From assembly GCF_000023025.1 (NCBI RefSeq), contig NC_012997.1, positions 3,345,125 through 3,409,124 on the forward strand: a stretch of DNA of 64,000 nt, read 5' to 3'. A program made the position numbers and the translations under genes. Shown piece after piece: positions 39,262 to 47,360 of the stretch. Numbering within the stretch: position 1 is the first letter of the stretch; each line of letters starts with the position of its first letter. The DNA is from Teredinibacter turnerae T7901. GTDB lineage: Bacteria > Pseudomonadota > Gammaproteobacteria > Pseudomonadales > Cellvibrionaceae. The notes under the pieces were generated by a model. The model was not told the DNA's origin, made no database searches, and worked only from the letters and a program-made list of their open reading frames with translations.

Positions 39262-39455
39262 TTACGGCCTCCCCAAATTGCGGCTAACTGCCGCACTTCG
39301 CTCATACATAACAACTCATGAGAGTTCTTTACCAGAACTAGTATAATCCTCTTAAGAAAGACGCCTATGGCAGTCTGAGTAAGTCGAGACATAAATCACA
39401 ACGGATTTTGTAATTCGTGACGCGCTTAAAACTTCTCCTTTTCACCTAAAACCAC

Positions 39456-39464
39456 TGTTATAAT
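39456..39464 (+). promoter_or_regulatory. Extended -10 promoter for the retropepsin-nadC pair
   Basis: TGTTATAAT is a TG-N-TATAAT extended -10 box, 52 bases before the ATG of the retropepsin gene. The expected -35 position has no good match, which is usual for extended -10 promoters. Confidence 0.5.
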
Positions 39465-39515
39465 CAAACCTCTGTATTTGGTCGCAAATTAAACAAAAAG
39501 AGTTGAACGCCATCT

Positions 39516-40049
39516 ATGTCAGACAGTCAGCCACCCGGCAAACGCCTTGGAAAGGGCATGCTTGCCATAGTGTGGCTCCTCATACTGGGTGGACTCACCC
39601 TATTCTTTAGTCGCAAAGAAGCGCAATGGTATAACCCCAACACCCAGTTGGAAGGCACAGATAACGGACAGTCCCGTACTGTCACGCTCGAGCGCAACAA
39701 CTACCATCACTATGTTGCCTCCGGTTATATAAACGGCAAACCAGTGACTTTTCTGCTAGACACTGGAGCAACAATGGTATCGGTTCCCGCTAACCTGGGT
39801 AGAGAGCTGAGCTTACAACCCGGGGCCAGCTACCCTGTACAAACAGCAAACGGCGTTGTTCAGGTGAGAGCGACTAATATAGACGCCCTGCGTCTAGGGC
39901 CGATAGAATTGCAGAACGTTAGAGCGGCACTGAACCCAGGCATGAATGGCGATGAAATTCTGCTCGGCATGAGCGCACTCAAAACACTCGACTTCGCCCA
40001 GAGCGGCCGCTTTCTCACGCTAACCCAACACCTCAACTCCAAGAATTAA
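39516..40049 (+). CDS. Retropepsin-like aspartic protease, membrane-anchored (TIGR02281 type)
   Basis: 177 aa. One N-terminal membrane segment (about 15-31) and then a single clan AA aspartic protease domain. The catalytic Asp82 lies in FLLDTGATMVSVP, and the flap-like block TANGVVQVRATNID and final GMSALKTLDF follow. As with retroviral proteases, two copies should dimerise. The substrate is unknown; it probably acts in the periplasm. It is 13 bases upstream of nadC, so the two are likely co-transcribed. Confidence 0.85.
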   Translation: MSDSQPPGKRLGKGMLAIVWLLILGGLTLFFSRKEAQWYNPNTQLEGTDNGQSRTVTLERNNYHHYVASGYINGKPVTFLLDTGATMVSVPANLGRELSLQPGASYPVQTANGVVQVRATNIDALRLGPIELQNVRAALNPGMNGDEILLGMSALKTLDFAQSGRFLTLTQHLNSKN

Positions 40050-40062
40050 GCGCCTTATCAAA

Positions 40063-40905
40063 ATGAATTTACTGCTCGACGATATCCGCCCAGACATCAC
40101 ACGCACTGTTGCGACTGCCCTGCAAGAAGACGTTGGCACAGGCGATATAACGGCAATGCTCATCGACGAAAACAAAACTGACACTGCAACGATAATTACC
40201 CGCGAAGACTGTATTGTATGTGGCGTTGCATGGCTGAACGAAACCTTTGCTCAACTCGGTGGTTTGGACGAAATCAACTGGCACGTAGAGGATGGTCAAG
40301 CAGTTAAGGCGAATACCCCCCTGGTGACGCTGTCGGGCAACACCCGTATTTTGCTCACGGGCGAACGCACCGCAATGAACTTTCTGCAACTGCTTTCAGG
40401 CATCGCCACCAAAGCAGCGGCCTATGCGAAATTGGTGGAAGGTACGCCAACTAAAATCCTGGACACGCGAAAAACGATCCCAGGTTTGCGCACCGCACAA
40501 AAATACGCTGTCGCCTGTGGCGGCTGCCACAATCACCGCATAGGCCTGTTCGACGCGTTCTTAATAAAAGAAAACCACATCGCTGCCTGCGGCGGGATCG
40601 CTGAAGCTGTTGCCAAAGCCCGTCAAATCGCGCCGGGCAAACTGGTTGAAGTTGAAGCGGAAACCCTGGATGAACTCCAGCAGGCACTAACTGCAGGTGT
40701 CGACGTCGTTATGCTCGACAACTTCACCACCGAAATGTACGAGCAGACCCAAAAGATAGAGAAAACCGCCAAGTACGAAGTCTCAGGCAATGTTACTCTG
40801 GAAAAAGTAAAGCAGCTCGGCGGTTTAAACGTGGATTATATTTCTACCGGGGATTTGACGAAGAATTGTGTGGCTGTGGATTTGTCGATGAGGATTGCAG
40901 GGTAA
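40063..40905 (+). CDS. nadC: Quinolinate phosphoribosyltransferase (NadC)
   Basis: 280 aa. Blocks: EDVGTGDITA near the N-terminus, ERTAMNFLQLLSGIAT, LDTRKTIPGLR, CGGCHNHRIGLFDAFLIKENH with active-site residues, and VMLDNF. It converts quinolinate and PRPP to nicotinate mononucleotide in NAD synthesis. Its place between the DUF1631 gene and the pil genes matches Pseudomonas. The retropepsin gene precedes it. Confidence 0.97.
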   Translation: MNLLLDDIRPDITRTVATALQEDVGTGDITAMLIDENKTDTATIITREDCIVCGVAWLNETFAQLGGLDEINWHVEDGQAVKANTPLVTLSGNTRILLTGERTAMNFLQLLSGIATKAAAYAKLVEGTPTKILDTRKTIPGLRTAQKYAVACGGCHNHRIGLFDAFLIKENHIAACGGIAEAVAKARQIAPGKLVEVEAETLDELQQALTAGVDVVMLDNFTTEMYEQTQKIEKTAKYEVSGNVTLEKVKQLGGLNVDYISTGDLTKNCVAVDLSMRIAG

Positions 40906-40923
40906 TATATTATTCAAGTGATT

Positions 40924-40951
40924 ACGCCAAACGCCAAACGCCAAACGCCAA
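40924..40951. repeat. Four tandem copies of the heptamer ACGCCAA
   Basis: Four perfect copies of ACGCCAA occupy the 51-base gap between the convergent nadC and tfpZ stops. The following ACAATCTAT makes a 16-base sequence at 40945-40960 that recurs, with one mismatch, at 35284-35299 upstream of the ampE stop. Slipped-strand changes in copy number would be expected here. Confidence 0.85.
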
Positions 40952-40956
40952 ACAAT

Positions 40957-41709
40957 CTATGAATAAGGGTCGAGAGGCAAATAATAGCTCTCCATATTTC
41001 CTAAAGGATAAATTCTAATGCCAGCACCAAATCTGTGTTTGACGGGCAGCCAATAAAATCCCCCTACTGGCAACTGCTTTTTAAAATGGTCATACGATAC
41101 GTTCTGAGCAATGATCGAGTACAATCGTTCACTTGAAAGAAAGGCTTTATTCACCTCTCCCTCAGAACAAAATCGGTAATATTTTGGAAATACTTGAATG
41201 TCTCTGCCCTCCAATGCAGAAAAGAGAAGGTCGCTCTTTTCTTTTGAATCTTGGGGGCTCTCAGAACACACCTCTTTGGGGCCAATCCAAGATACTTTTT
41301 CAAACTCAGGAGAACTCGCTTCATCGAGATCTTTTTTGTCCAACTCCAGCGAAGTAACCACTTCAAAAGCATCTTTTACGAAAACCACATACACTGGTCG
41401 TGACTGTGCAACAACATAAAGCCCATATCCGAGAGCCGCAAACTGAACGCAAACAATTACCCCATAGTCCCTAAAAAGCCCTGCCAATGATTTGGAAGGA
41501 TTATAAATCACTAATGACATGCACGGGCCCAAGATCACTTCAACGAGCAGCACCAGCCAATACATCTCTGTCCCCCTGAGCATGTTAGACAACTGCCCTG
41601 GAAACCAAACATAAAAAACTAAACCACCACAAATTCCCGCCAGAATCAGACTCGCGATCGCGTGAACGGCAGCGGCCTTAATTTTCGCTTTAGCCAAATA
41701 GAAATTCAT
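40957..41709 (-). CDS. tfpZ: TfpX/TfpZ family type IV pilin accessory protein
   Basis: 250 aa. About four membrane segments in the first 120 residues (LASLILAGICGGLVFYVWFPG, then YWLVLLVEVILGPCMSLVIYNPSKS, and two more), followed by a soluble C-terminal half of about 130 residues. It matches the accessory proteins encoded just downstream of some pilin genes, needed for assembly or display of their own pilin type. A terminator separates it from pilA, so readthrough or an internal promoter is needed. The gene is slightly AT-richer than its neighbours. The heptamer tandem repeat abuts its stop. Confidence 0.82.
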   Translation of the reverse strand: MNFYLAKAKIKAAAVHAIASLILAGICGGLVFYVWFPGQLSNMLRGTEMYWLVLLVEVILGPCMSLVIYNPSKSLAGLFRDYGVIVCVQFAALGYGLYVVAQSRPVYVVFVKDAFEVVTSLELDKKDLDEASSPEFEKVSWIGPKEVCSESPQDSKEKSDLLFSALEGRDIQVFPKYYRFCSEGEVNKAFLSSERLYSIIAQNVSYDHFKKQLPVGGFYWLPVKHRFGAGIRIYPLGNMESYYLPLDPYS

Positions 41710-41763
41710 ACATCAGTATATTTAAAAGTAAAATTTTTAAACGGTACAAGCGCCGTAGCAAAA

Positions 41764-41790
41764 AAAACCCCGCTGACTACGCGGGGTTTT
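41764..41790. terminator. Terminator between pilA and tfpZ
   Basis: A 10-bp stem (AAAACCCCGC / GCGGGGTTTT) with a 7-base loop. On the minus strand it ends in a run of eight T, and it sits 43 bases after the pilA stop. Confidence 0.9.
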
Positions 41791-41832
41791 TCATCACTGG
41801 CATCAAGAACATGCCAATAATCGACTAATCTA

Positions 41833-42333
41833 TTATTTACACTCAGAAGGTGCGAAGCGAGCAGGCAAAGTACCGGCAGCACCACCAGCAAAAGCAGACA
41901 CATCAGCACCAGCGGCAGCACAACGCCATGCAACAGAATCGTTAGGTGGAGTGAACGCAGCAGTACCTACTGGAAGAGCCGTGCCGATTGGTGAGTTTGG
42001 AGTAAAAATCAACGTTCCGTTGCCTGCAGATGCTGTAGTAGTAACTGTAATCGCCCCTGTAGCAGCTGCGATAGCAACGCTAGTAACGTTAGCAGTTGCG
42101 GTAGGCGAAGTGTAACCATTGGCATATCCCGTAGCCAAGCCCTGTACGTTACCGCCGGCCAGTACATCTGCAACATTCAATTTCGCGGCCGCAGCAGCAA
42201 GCATACCCTCAGACACACGACCACGTACGGTGTAGTCTTGATAAGCAGGCAGAGCTACCGCAGCGAGAATACCGATAATCGCAACAACGATCATCAGTTC
42301 GATCAATGTAAAACCTTGTTGTACTCGATTCAT
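41833..42333 (-). CDS. pilA: Type IV major pilin PilA
   Basis: 166 aa from the ATG at 42333, which places the class IVa prepilin site correctly (MNRVQQG, then FTLIELM). Cleavage after Gly7 leaves an N-methylated Phe, with Glu5 of the mature protein present. The N-terminal helix is hydrophobic. The body is Ala/Thr/Gly-rich, and two Cys near the C-terminus (AWRC and PSEC) form the disulfide loop. It is the structural subunit of pili for adhesion, twitching and DNA uptake. It lies divergent from pilBCD, as in Pseudomonas. A ribosome site (GGAGG) precedes the start. Confidence 0.95.
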   Translation of the reverse strand: MNRVQQGFTLIELMIVVAIIGILAAVALPAYQDYTVRGRVSEGMLAAAAAKLNVADVLAGGNVQGLATGYANGYTSPTATANVTSVAIAAATGAITVTTTASAGNGTLIFTPNSPIGTALPVGTAAFTPPNDSVAWRCAAAGADVSAFAGGAAGTLPARFAPSECK

Positions 42334-42376
42334 AATTAAACTCCTCCGAAGGATTATTGAGATACAGCCGAACAAA

Positions 42377-42392
42377 TACAATTTTGGTGCCA
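42377..42392 (-). promoter_or_regulatory. Sigma-54-like promoter of pilA
   Basis: On the minus strand TGGCACC-AAAA-TTGTA fits the sigma-54 consensus TGGCACG-N4-TTGCA with GG and the -12 GT ten bases apart. The usual final GC is replaced by GT. It lies 44 bases before the pilA ATG. In Pseudomonas pilA is driven by sigma-54 and PilR, so this fits. Confidence 0.6.
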
Positions 42393-42731
42393 ACACCACA
42401 ATTGTGAATCACTAAACAATTTGGCGGATAAAACTAGCCTTCTGGCATAGCTACCACGCTAACCAATAGTCACGCCACCCGAGCATATGCCCTAAATTGT
42501 CACTTACTGTCCTGTTTAAGCTAGACGGGGGTACCCGCATATTTGCGAAATCGCGTAGAACCACAACGCCCATGACGAATGCCAATTACCTCACTAAAAA
42601 ACTTAAAATTAACAGTAGGTTACTGGCCGAATTTAAAAAAGATGGTAAAGTTTATAGTCTGACGTTGGTATAACTTTTATCTAAATCTGTCGCAAAATCG
42701 CACTATTGATCCTGCACCGGGCATTACAACT

Positions 42732-44459
42732 ATGAATAGTTCAGCAAATCTCAGCGGATTGGCACGCCGACTCGTCCGAGACAGCCTCATCTCAGAAGAA
42801 GATGCGCAGAAAGCCATTACCGGCGCAGCTAAAGACAAAATCCCGCTAGCGCTATACTTGGTCAAAAACAGTTCTCTTGATAGTCGGCAAATTGCGGAGT
42901 CCGCCGCGGACGAATTCGGTACACCACTCATTGATCTTCAGTGTATAAACGATACCTCTTCTGTCAAAGGTGTAGTAGACGCCAAACTTATTCATAAACA
43001 CCACGCATTACCCTTGTACAAGCGTGGCAATCGCTTGTTCCTTGCTCTTTCAGACCCCACCAACCTTCATGCCCTTGACGAAATCAAATTTAACACAGGC
43101 CTGAACACCGAAGCGCTCTTGGCGGAAGCAGACAAGCTCCATGCTGCAATCGAAGCCTTTCTTCATTCTGAGGAAGAAGGAATCGGGGATGCGCTGGGAG
43201 GCCTGGACGAGGAAGCACTAGACTCGCTTGATATCGAAGCAGTGGACGAGGACGGAGGCGGTAGCCAGGAGGACGCATCCGAGGCTGACGAGGCTCCGAT
43301 AGTGCGCTTTGTAAACAAAGTTCTGCTTGACGCCATCAAACTCGGCGCATCAGATATTCATTTTGAGCCCTATGAAAAAGCCTACCGCGTGCGCTTTCGC
43401 GCAGACGGTATTCTGAAGGAGGTTGCCCGCCCTCCGGTCAACCTGGCCACTCGCCTGGCTGCACGCCTAAAAGTGATGTCACAAATGGATATTTCCGAGC
43501 GCAGGGTCCCTCAGGACGGCCGGATAAAGATGAAAATATCCAAAACCCGCGCGATTGATTTCCGGGTAAACAGCTTGCCGACGCTGTTTGGTGAAAAGAT
43601 CGTTCTACGAATTTTGGATCCTTCAAGCGCGAAGCTCGGTATTGACGCCCTGGGTTACGAGGAAGAGCAGAAAAAAATGTACCTCGATGCGTTGGCGCAA
43701 CCACAGGGCATGATTCTGGTAACAGGCCCTACTGGCTCGGGCAAAACCGTATCGCTCTATACCGGTCTGAATATTCTAAATACCACCGAGCGCAACATAT
43801 CCACCGCGGAAGATCCTGTAGAAATCAACCTGGAAGGCATCAACCAGGTCAATATGAACACTAAAGTCGGGCTTACGTTTGCAGAAGCACTGCGCTCATT
43901 CCTTCGGCAGGACCCTGATATCGTGATGGTCGGGGAGATCCGGGACCTGGAAACCGCCGAAATCGGGATAAAAGCCGCGCAAACAGGTCACTTGGTGCTG
44001 TCGACCCTACACACCAACAGCGCCCCAGAAACGCTTACCCGACTGCTCAACATGGGCGTACCCACCTTCAACGTCGCCACAACCGTAAGTTTGATCATTG
44101 CGCAACGATTGGCTCGGCGACTCTGCAGCGCCTGTAAAAAGCCAGCGACCGATATTCCTGAAGAAATTCTAAATGAAGAAGGCTTCTATAATATTGGCAT
44201 GGAAAAGAACGAAATCACACTTTTTCACCCTGTGGGTTGCGACAAATGCAATGAAGGTTATAAAGGTCGTGTGGGAATTTACGAGGTGGTGCGTATCACA
44301 GACGAAATCTCGCGAATTATCATGGAAGGCGGCAATTCTATTCAAATTGCCGACGCGGCCAGGAAGGCAGGCTTTCACGATTTAAGAACCTCCGCCCTGC
44401 GAAAGGCGGCAATTGGCGTTACCAGCCTAGAAGAAGCAAACCGAGTAACCAAGGATTAA
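42732..44459 (+). CDS. pilB: Type IV pilus assembly ATPase PilB
   Basis: 575 aa. N-terminal MshEN-type domain, an acidic linker (about 150-190), then the secretion ATPase. Walker A is GPTGSGKT near residue 336, the Walker B/Asp box is DPDIVMVGEIRD near 394, and a His box precedes it. A tetracysteine zinc site (CSACKK and CDKCNEGYKG) is in the C-terminal region. It drives pilin polymerisation at the inner membrane. It begins the pilBCD-coaE-yacG transcript, 3 bases before pilC. Confidence 0.96.
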   Translation: MNSSANLSGLARRLVRDSLISEEDAQKAITGAAKDKIPLALYLVKNSSLDSRQIAESAADEFGTPLIDLQCINDTSSVKGVVDAKLIHKHHALPLYKRGNRLFLALSDPTNLHALDEIKFNTGLNTEALLAEADKLHAAIEAFLHSEEEGIGDALGGLDEEALDSLDIEAVDEDGGGSQEDASEADEAPIVRFVNKVLLDAIKLGASDIHFEPYEKAYRVRFRADGILKEVARPPVNLATRLAARLKVMSQMDISERRVPQDGRIKMKISKTRAIDFRVNSLPTLFGEKIVLRILDPSSAKLGIDALGYEEEQKKMYLDALAQPQGMILVTGPTGSGKTVSLYTGLNILNTTERNISTAEDPVEINLEGINQVNMNTKVGLTFAEALRSFLRQDPDIVMVGEIRDLETAEIGIKAAQTGHLVLSTLHTNSAPETLTRLLNMGVPTFNVATTVSLIIAQRLARRLCSACKKPATDIPEEILNEEGFYNIGMEKNEITLFHPVGCDKCNEGYKGRVGIYEVVRITDEISRIIMEGGNSIQIADAARKAGFHDLRTSALRKAAIGVTSLEEANRVTKD

Positions 44460-44462
44460 CCT

Positions 44463-45677
44463 ATGGCAACCGCAAGCTCCGAGCTTTTTGTATATAAAGG
44501 AGTCGATAAACGAGGGAATAAGGTCAGTGGCGAGGTCTCAAGTCAGAGCAGCACTATGGCTAAGGCACAACTACTGAAGCAAGGGATCAGGGCAAACACA
44601 GTACGTAAAAAACCGAAAGCATTGTTCGGCGCAGGTAAAAAGCCTATCAAGCCTATGGATATAGCGCTTTTTACGCGTCAAATGGCAACAATGATGAAAG
44701 CGGGCGTACCCCTGGTACAAAGCTTTGACATTGTTGCGGGAGGCGCAGACAACAAAACGCTTGCTGAACTGATTTTAGATATCAAGGAAGATGTAGCCGC
44801 AGGCGGTGGCTTTGCAGCCTCACTAAGAAAAAGACCCAAATATTTTGATGACCTATTTTGCAATTTAGTTGAGTCGGGCGAGCAGTCCGGTGCGCTGGAA
44901 ACTATGCTTGATCGAATTGCCACTTACAAAGAAAAGACCGAGCAATTAAAAGCCAAAATTAAAAAAGCAATGACCTACCCAATCGCGGTTGTCGTCGTAG
45001 CAGTTGTGGTGACCGGCGTACTACTGGTAAAGGTCGTCCCGCAATTTGCTGAAACATTCAGTAGTTTCGGAGCAAACTTACCTGCTTTCACACTTTTTGT
45101 TCTGCACCTGTCCAATTTAGCTCAAGACTATTGGTTAGTAGTCTTAGCTTCAATCATTGGTGCCGTTGTACTGTTTGGCAAACTCAAACAGAGAAGCAAA
45201 GCTGTGAGAGATTCGCTAGATAAACTAATTTTACGCGTGCCAGTGGTGGGCAACATTGTTTATCAATCAATCATTGCCAGATTCGCCAGAACACTATCCA
45301 CAACCTTTGCTGCGGGCGTGCCGCTTATAGATGCTTTGTCCTCTGTAGCCGGAGCTACTGGAAATTCGATCTATGAATCTGCGGTACTCCGTATTCGAGA
45401 AGAGGTATCTACGGGGACGCAATTGAATGTGGCAATAAATAGTACAAAGGTTTTTCCACCCATGCTCGTCCAGATGACCACAATAGGAGAGGAGTCTGGA
45501 GCGTTAGACGAAATGCTGGATAAGGTCGCCAGCTACTACGAAGAAGCCGTCGATAACCTTGTAGATAGCTTGACCTCCCTACTAGAACCAATGATTATGG
45601 CTGTACTTGGCGTTCTGGTCGGTGGATTGATGGTTGCTATGTACCTACCAATTTTCCAATTAGGATCCGTTGTTTAG
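44463..45677 (+). CDS. pilC: Type IV pilus inner membrane platform protein PilC
   Basis: 404 aa, two tandem GspF-type domains, each followed by membrane segments (about 171-195 and 370-395). Block FTRQMATMMKAGVPLVQSFDIV in the first domain and a related block (FARTLSTTFAAGVPLIDALSSV) in the second. It is the platform on which PilB acts. It directly follows pilB and abuts pilD. Confidence 0.95.
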   Translation: MATASSELFVYKGVDKRGNKVSGEVSSQSSTMAKAQLLKQGIRANTVRKKPKALFGAGKKPIKPMDIALFTRQMATMMKAGVPLVQSFDIVAGGADNKTLAELILDIKEDVAAGGGFAASLRKRPKYFDDLFCNLVESGEQSGALETMLDRIATYKEKTEQLKAKIKKAMTYPIAVVVVAVVVTGVLLVKVVPQFAETFSSFGANLPAFTLFVLHLSNLAQDYWLVVLASIIGAVVLFGKLKQRSKAVRDSLDKLILRVPVVGNIVYQSIIARFARTLSTTFAAGVPLIDALSSVAGATGNSIYESAVLRIREEVSTGTQLNVAINSTKVFPPMLVQMTTIGEESGALDEMLDKVASYYEEAVDNLVDSLTSLLEPMIMAVLGVLVGGLMVAMYLPIFQLGSVV

Positions 45678-46562
45678 ATGCCTATTACGGAGCTTCTTCA
45701 AACGCCCAGCCTTATGCTGGGCGTTATCTTTTTCATCCTTTCCTTTGGCTTGATCGTGGGTAGCTTCCTCAATGTAGTGATCTATCGCCTACCCCTCTCC
45801 ATGCTCCAATCGTGGAAAAGAGAATGCGAGGAGTTTCTGGAGAATAATTCAGAGCTGGATACGTCCACCACGACTTTCAACATCGCTTTCCCTGCGTCTC
45901 ACTGCCCGAAATGCAAAGCCAAAGTTCAACCCTGGCAAAACATCCCCATTTTGAGCTACATCCTGCTGAAGGGTCGCTGCGCGAGTTGCAAGAGCCCGAT
46001 CGCGATCAGGTATCCGCTTGTGGAGTTGGCGACGGGTCTGCTAACGGGATTTTGTTTCTATAGCTACGGGCTTTCGCTTGAGGGGCTACTGGTTGCAGTG
46101 TTCACCTGGTGCCTTATCTCCCTCACAATGATCGATATCGACCATAAGCTGCTGCCGGACACCATTACCCTGCCGTTGTTATGGTTGGGGCTTCTGGCCA
46201 ACAGTGGCGGTTTATTTGTCGATCTACACAGCGCTTTATACGGCGCCGCCGCCGGCTATCTATCGCTATGGTCTGTGTATTGGGTATTTAAAATGCTCAC
46301 CGGAAAAGAAGGTATGGGCTTCGGCGACTTTAAATTACTCGCCGCCCTGGGAGCCTGGATGGGTTGGCAAATGCTGCCGCTGGTTATCATTCTTTCGTCC
46401 TTGGTGGGTGCAGTAATTGGGATTGCAGGCATCTTGATTCAGGGAAGAGACAAGAACGTTCCCATTCCGTTCGGGCCCTATTTGGCGATCGCCGGTTGGA
46501 TTGCATTTTTCTGGGGTGACAAGATAACTCAAGCCTACCTGCAATTTGCCAAGGTCGGCTAG
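45678..46562 (+). CDS. pilD: Prepilin peptidase / N-methyltransferase PilD
   Basis: 294 aa, about eight membrane segments. N-terminal GSFLNVVIYRLP, then a cytoplasmic loop with two CxxC pairs (CPKCKAKV and CASCKSP), and the aspartyl peptidase residues in TMIDIDHKLLPD and GMGFGDFKLLAALGAW. It cleaves prepilin leaders and methylates the new N-terminus. It starts at the base after the pilC stop codon, and its own stop overlaps coaE. Confidence 0.95.
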   Translation: MPITELLQTPSLMLGVIFFILSFGLIVGSFLNVVIYRLPLSMLQSWKRECEEFLENNSELDTSTTTFNIAFPASHCPKCKAKVQPWQNIPILSYILLKGRCASCKSPIAIRYPLVELATGLLTGFCFYSYGLSLEGLLVAVFTWCLISLTMIDIDHKLLPDTITLPLLWLGLLANSGGLFVDLHSALYGAAAGYLSLWSVYWVFKMLTGKEGMGFGDFKLLAALGAWMGWQMLPLVIILSSLVGAVIGIAGILIQGRDKNVPIPFGPYLAIAGWIAFFWGDKITQAYLQFAKVG

Positions 46563-47170
46563 TGTTCGTTGTCGGGCTAACAGGCGGTATCGGCAGCGGC
46601 AAAACCACCGTGTCACAAAGGTTCGAACACCATGGCATAGTGGTGGTTGACGCAGATACCATCGCCAGAGAAGTGGTAGCACCGGGCTCCGAAGGGCTAA
46701 AAAAAATTACCGCGCATTTTGGCCCGCAGATTCTCCTGGCCAACGGCTCACTCGACCGCCAGGCACTAAGAAAAATTATATTCTCCAACGAATCTGAGAG
46801 ACGCTGGCTCGAGTCTCTAACCCATCCTCTCATCCGTACTGAGATCGAAGCGCGCATTCAGGCGGCGCCCGGCCCCTACACGATTCTTTCTGCCCCTTTG
46901 TTATTGGAGTCTGGCCACTACAACGTCAACCGGGTGCTGATTGTCGACCTACCAGTGGTTGAGCAAATCACTCGCGCGAGCGCTCGGGATAATGCAGACC
47001 GCAGGATGATCGAAAAAATCATCGCCAGTCAACTGCCCAGAACAGAGCGCTTGAAACATGCAGACGATATTGTCGATAATGCCGGCAGCCTCGAGCAAAC
47101 GCTCTACCAAGTAGACGCGTTGCACCTTCGTTACCTGCAACTGGCTGATATTACGCTCAATGACCTTTAA
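46562..47170 (+). CDS. coaE: Dephospho-CoA kinase
   Basis: 202 aa with a GTG start that shares a base with the pilD stop (TAGTG). P-loop GLTGGIGSGKTTV at the start, and the family block VVDADTIAREVV. It makes coenzyme A in the last step of the pathway. Its coupling with pilD is conserved in gammaproteobacteria. Confidence 0.95.
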   Translation: MFVVGLTGGIGSGKTTVSQRFEHHGIVVVDADTIAREVVAPGSEGLKKITAHFGPQILLANGSLDRQALRKIIFSNESERRWLESLTHPLIRTEIEARIQAAPGPYTILSAPLLLESGHYNVNRVLIVDLPVVEQITRASARDNADRRMIEKIIASQLPRTERLKHADDIVDNAGSLEQTLYQVDALHLRYLQLADITLNDL

Positions 47171-47360
47171 AACGCTGGCAGTAAAGTGCCCTACCTGTGA
47201 CAAACAGGTCTTAATGACCGATGACTTTCCATACCGCCCGTTTTGCAGCGATCGCTGCAAAACCATAGATTTTGGTGGATGGGCTGCGGAAAAAAACGTG
47301 ATCGAGGGCAATACACTGGAAAGTGATGCCTGGTCTGAGGACGACTCGCAGGGCTACTGA
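47160..47360 (+). CDS. yacG: DNA gyrase inhibitor YacG
   Basis: 66 aa zinc-finger protein with CPTCDK and CSDRCKTIDFGGW, the four-Cys YacG site. It overlaps coaE by 11 bases. E. coli YacG binds GyrB and blocks gyrase-DNA binding. Its C-terminus is short and acidic. It overlaps the end of the convergent Nudix-ThiE gene by 7 bases. Confidence 0.93.
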   Translation: MTFKTLAVKCPTCDKQVLMTDDFPYRPFCSDRCKTIDFGGWAAEKNVIEGNTLESDAWSEDDSQGY

